A stretch of 64,000 nucleotides of DNA, from positions 5,876,501-5,940,500 of the forward strand of contig OX442318.1 in assembly GCA_949358305.1 (NCBI GenBank), in the 5' to 3' direction. The DNA comes from Strigamia acuminata (taxonomy: Eukaryota; Arthropoda; Chilopoda; Geophilomorpha; Linotaeniidae). Every line of letters begins with the position of its first letter. Within the stretch, counting starts at the first letter, position 1. Position numbers and translations under genes: made by a program. A model generated the notes under the pieces. The model saw only the letters and a program-made list of their open reading frames with translations. It was not told the origin of the DNA and searched no databases. Of this stretch, positions 63,000-64,000 are shown in pieces.

Positions 63000-64000
63000 A
63001 GGGGGTTTCATTATATGAATGATTTTGCAATTTTGTGATTTTGCATTAATCACAAAATCATTATTTTTTGATGCCTCCAAAAATGAGTTTACATTGAATT
63101 AACCCAGTCAATTTTGCAATTGTGTGATCTGGACAATTTTGTGATTTTTGAGTATTGTCATGTGATATCTGTTCTACCAATCACATTCACATTCACTAAA
63201 GCACAAAAGAGTAAAAACACAAAATCCCAAAAACATCTAAAAGGTAGTTTTTGTGATTTTGATAAGAAGTGATTTTGAGGCTTGTGAAACTCAAAACAAA
63301 ATGGAGGCATCCAAGCTCTATCTAAGTGGCCAACTTGTATCCTTGTATATCATCAAAATGCTGATGCATCCATGACTGTATAACAGCTAGGAAACTCAAT
63401 ACTTCGATTCGGGTAAAAAAAAGTACCGATTCAGGGCGATTCAGGGCGATTTTAGCGGGTGCCCGAATGGAAATTCAGGCGGAAATGTTCGTCGCGTATC
63501 GTTTTTTATTGTTTTCTATGTCAAGATGAGCTCGGAAAATTATGGAACCAAGCTCATTTTGAAGAGGAGACAATTCTGCACAAGCCTGTATTTTTTATTT
63601 TTTGATTCGGGCGAGGAAAAGTGCCGATTCGGGCCATCTTAGCGGGGGACCGAATGGGAAAATTTGGAAATTTGGTGCAGAATTTGGATTCGAGATTCGA
63701 CCATGACAAAACCAAAAATTCGTAAAATTAACCGAATGAAATGTTTAAAACAGGTTTCCAGAGAAGAAAATCCCGCTGAAAACGATGGTACAGATAACTT
63801 TTTGATCGGATTAACCGTTGATTTTAAATTTTGGAAAAAACGATCTTTTTTGGGTTGATTTATAAGAAAAAGTTGGAAAAAGTAGTTGAATAATAAAGGA
63901 AGACAAAATAGCAGGTTGCAGTGGTTTGGGCCAAAATTGAATTGGCTGGATTGGCATTGGGTTTAGGTTAACTTTTGGGTTTGATTGTGTTTGGGTATTG
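63000..64000. other. Repeat-rich intergenic end of window
   Basis: 63075-63330 is bounded by inverted GATGCCTCCA and TGGAGGCATC, probably another MITE. 63410-63470 and 63600-63665 are two direct copies of a GCCGATTCGGG ... TTTAGCGGG sequence. A short frame at 63664-63858 has no recognisable features. No gene called. Confidence 0.4.

Overview
This is nuclear DNA of a protostome invertebrate. The clearest host genes are multi-exon, with introns mostly of 50-250 nt: two Cys-loop ligand-gated channels, one of them close to the glutamate-gated chloride channels known only from protostomes, plus an F-box/WD40 gene. The host DNA is AT-rich and full of short inverted-repeat transposons. A possible Der p 7-like secreted protein would fit an arthropod, but the sequence does not fix the clade.

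1-14.8 kb and 28.3-50.5 kb hold a decayed tandem array of one gene family: secreted, Cys-containing proteins of about 240-262 aa in four exons with intron phases 1, 2, 2. Copy 1 (exons 2-4), copy 2 (complete) and a diverged copy 5 (complete) look functional. Copy 3 is a pseudogene. Copy 4 is intact except for a 13.5-kb Gypsy element in its third exon. One further copy survives only as a deletion scar and one as an orphan first exon. Each unit also carries the 5' end of a small-heat-shock-protein gene; only the copy at 48.3 kb still has its coding region.

14.8-28.3 kb (minus strand) and 30.2-43.1 kb (plus strand) are two different, apparently complete Ty3/Gypsy elements. Each has 4-bp target duplications and (near-)identical LTRs, a proline-tRNA-type primer site, a gag ORF, and a pol ORF reached by a -1 frameshift. 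The shift site is an AAAAAAC heptamer, then a 6-nt spacer, then a 9-10 bp stem, and it is conserved between the elements. Each also has a third gene of about 950 aa, assembled from a small acidic first exon and a long second exon. It has no envelope-like features and I do not recognise it. A 5'-truncated Ty1/copia element lies at 44.2-47.7 kb.

50.5-64 kb is a more ordinary gene region: a secreted TULIP/Der p 7-like candidate (minus), which shares intron phases and local sequence with the tandem family; a GluCl-like channel (minus); an F-box/WD40 gene (minus) with a Stowaway-like element in an intron; and a second, short anion-type channel (plus). Duplicated first-exon fragments show that the F-box/channel interval was itself rearranged.
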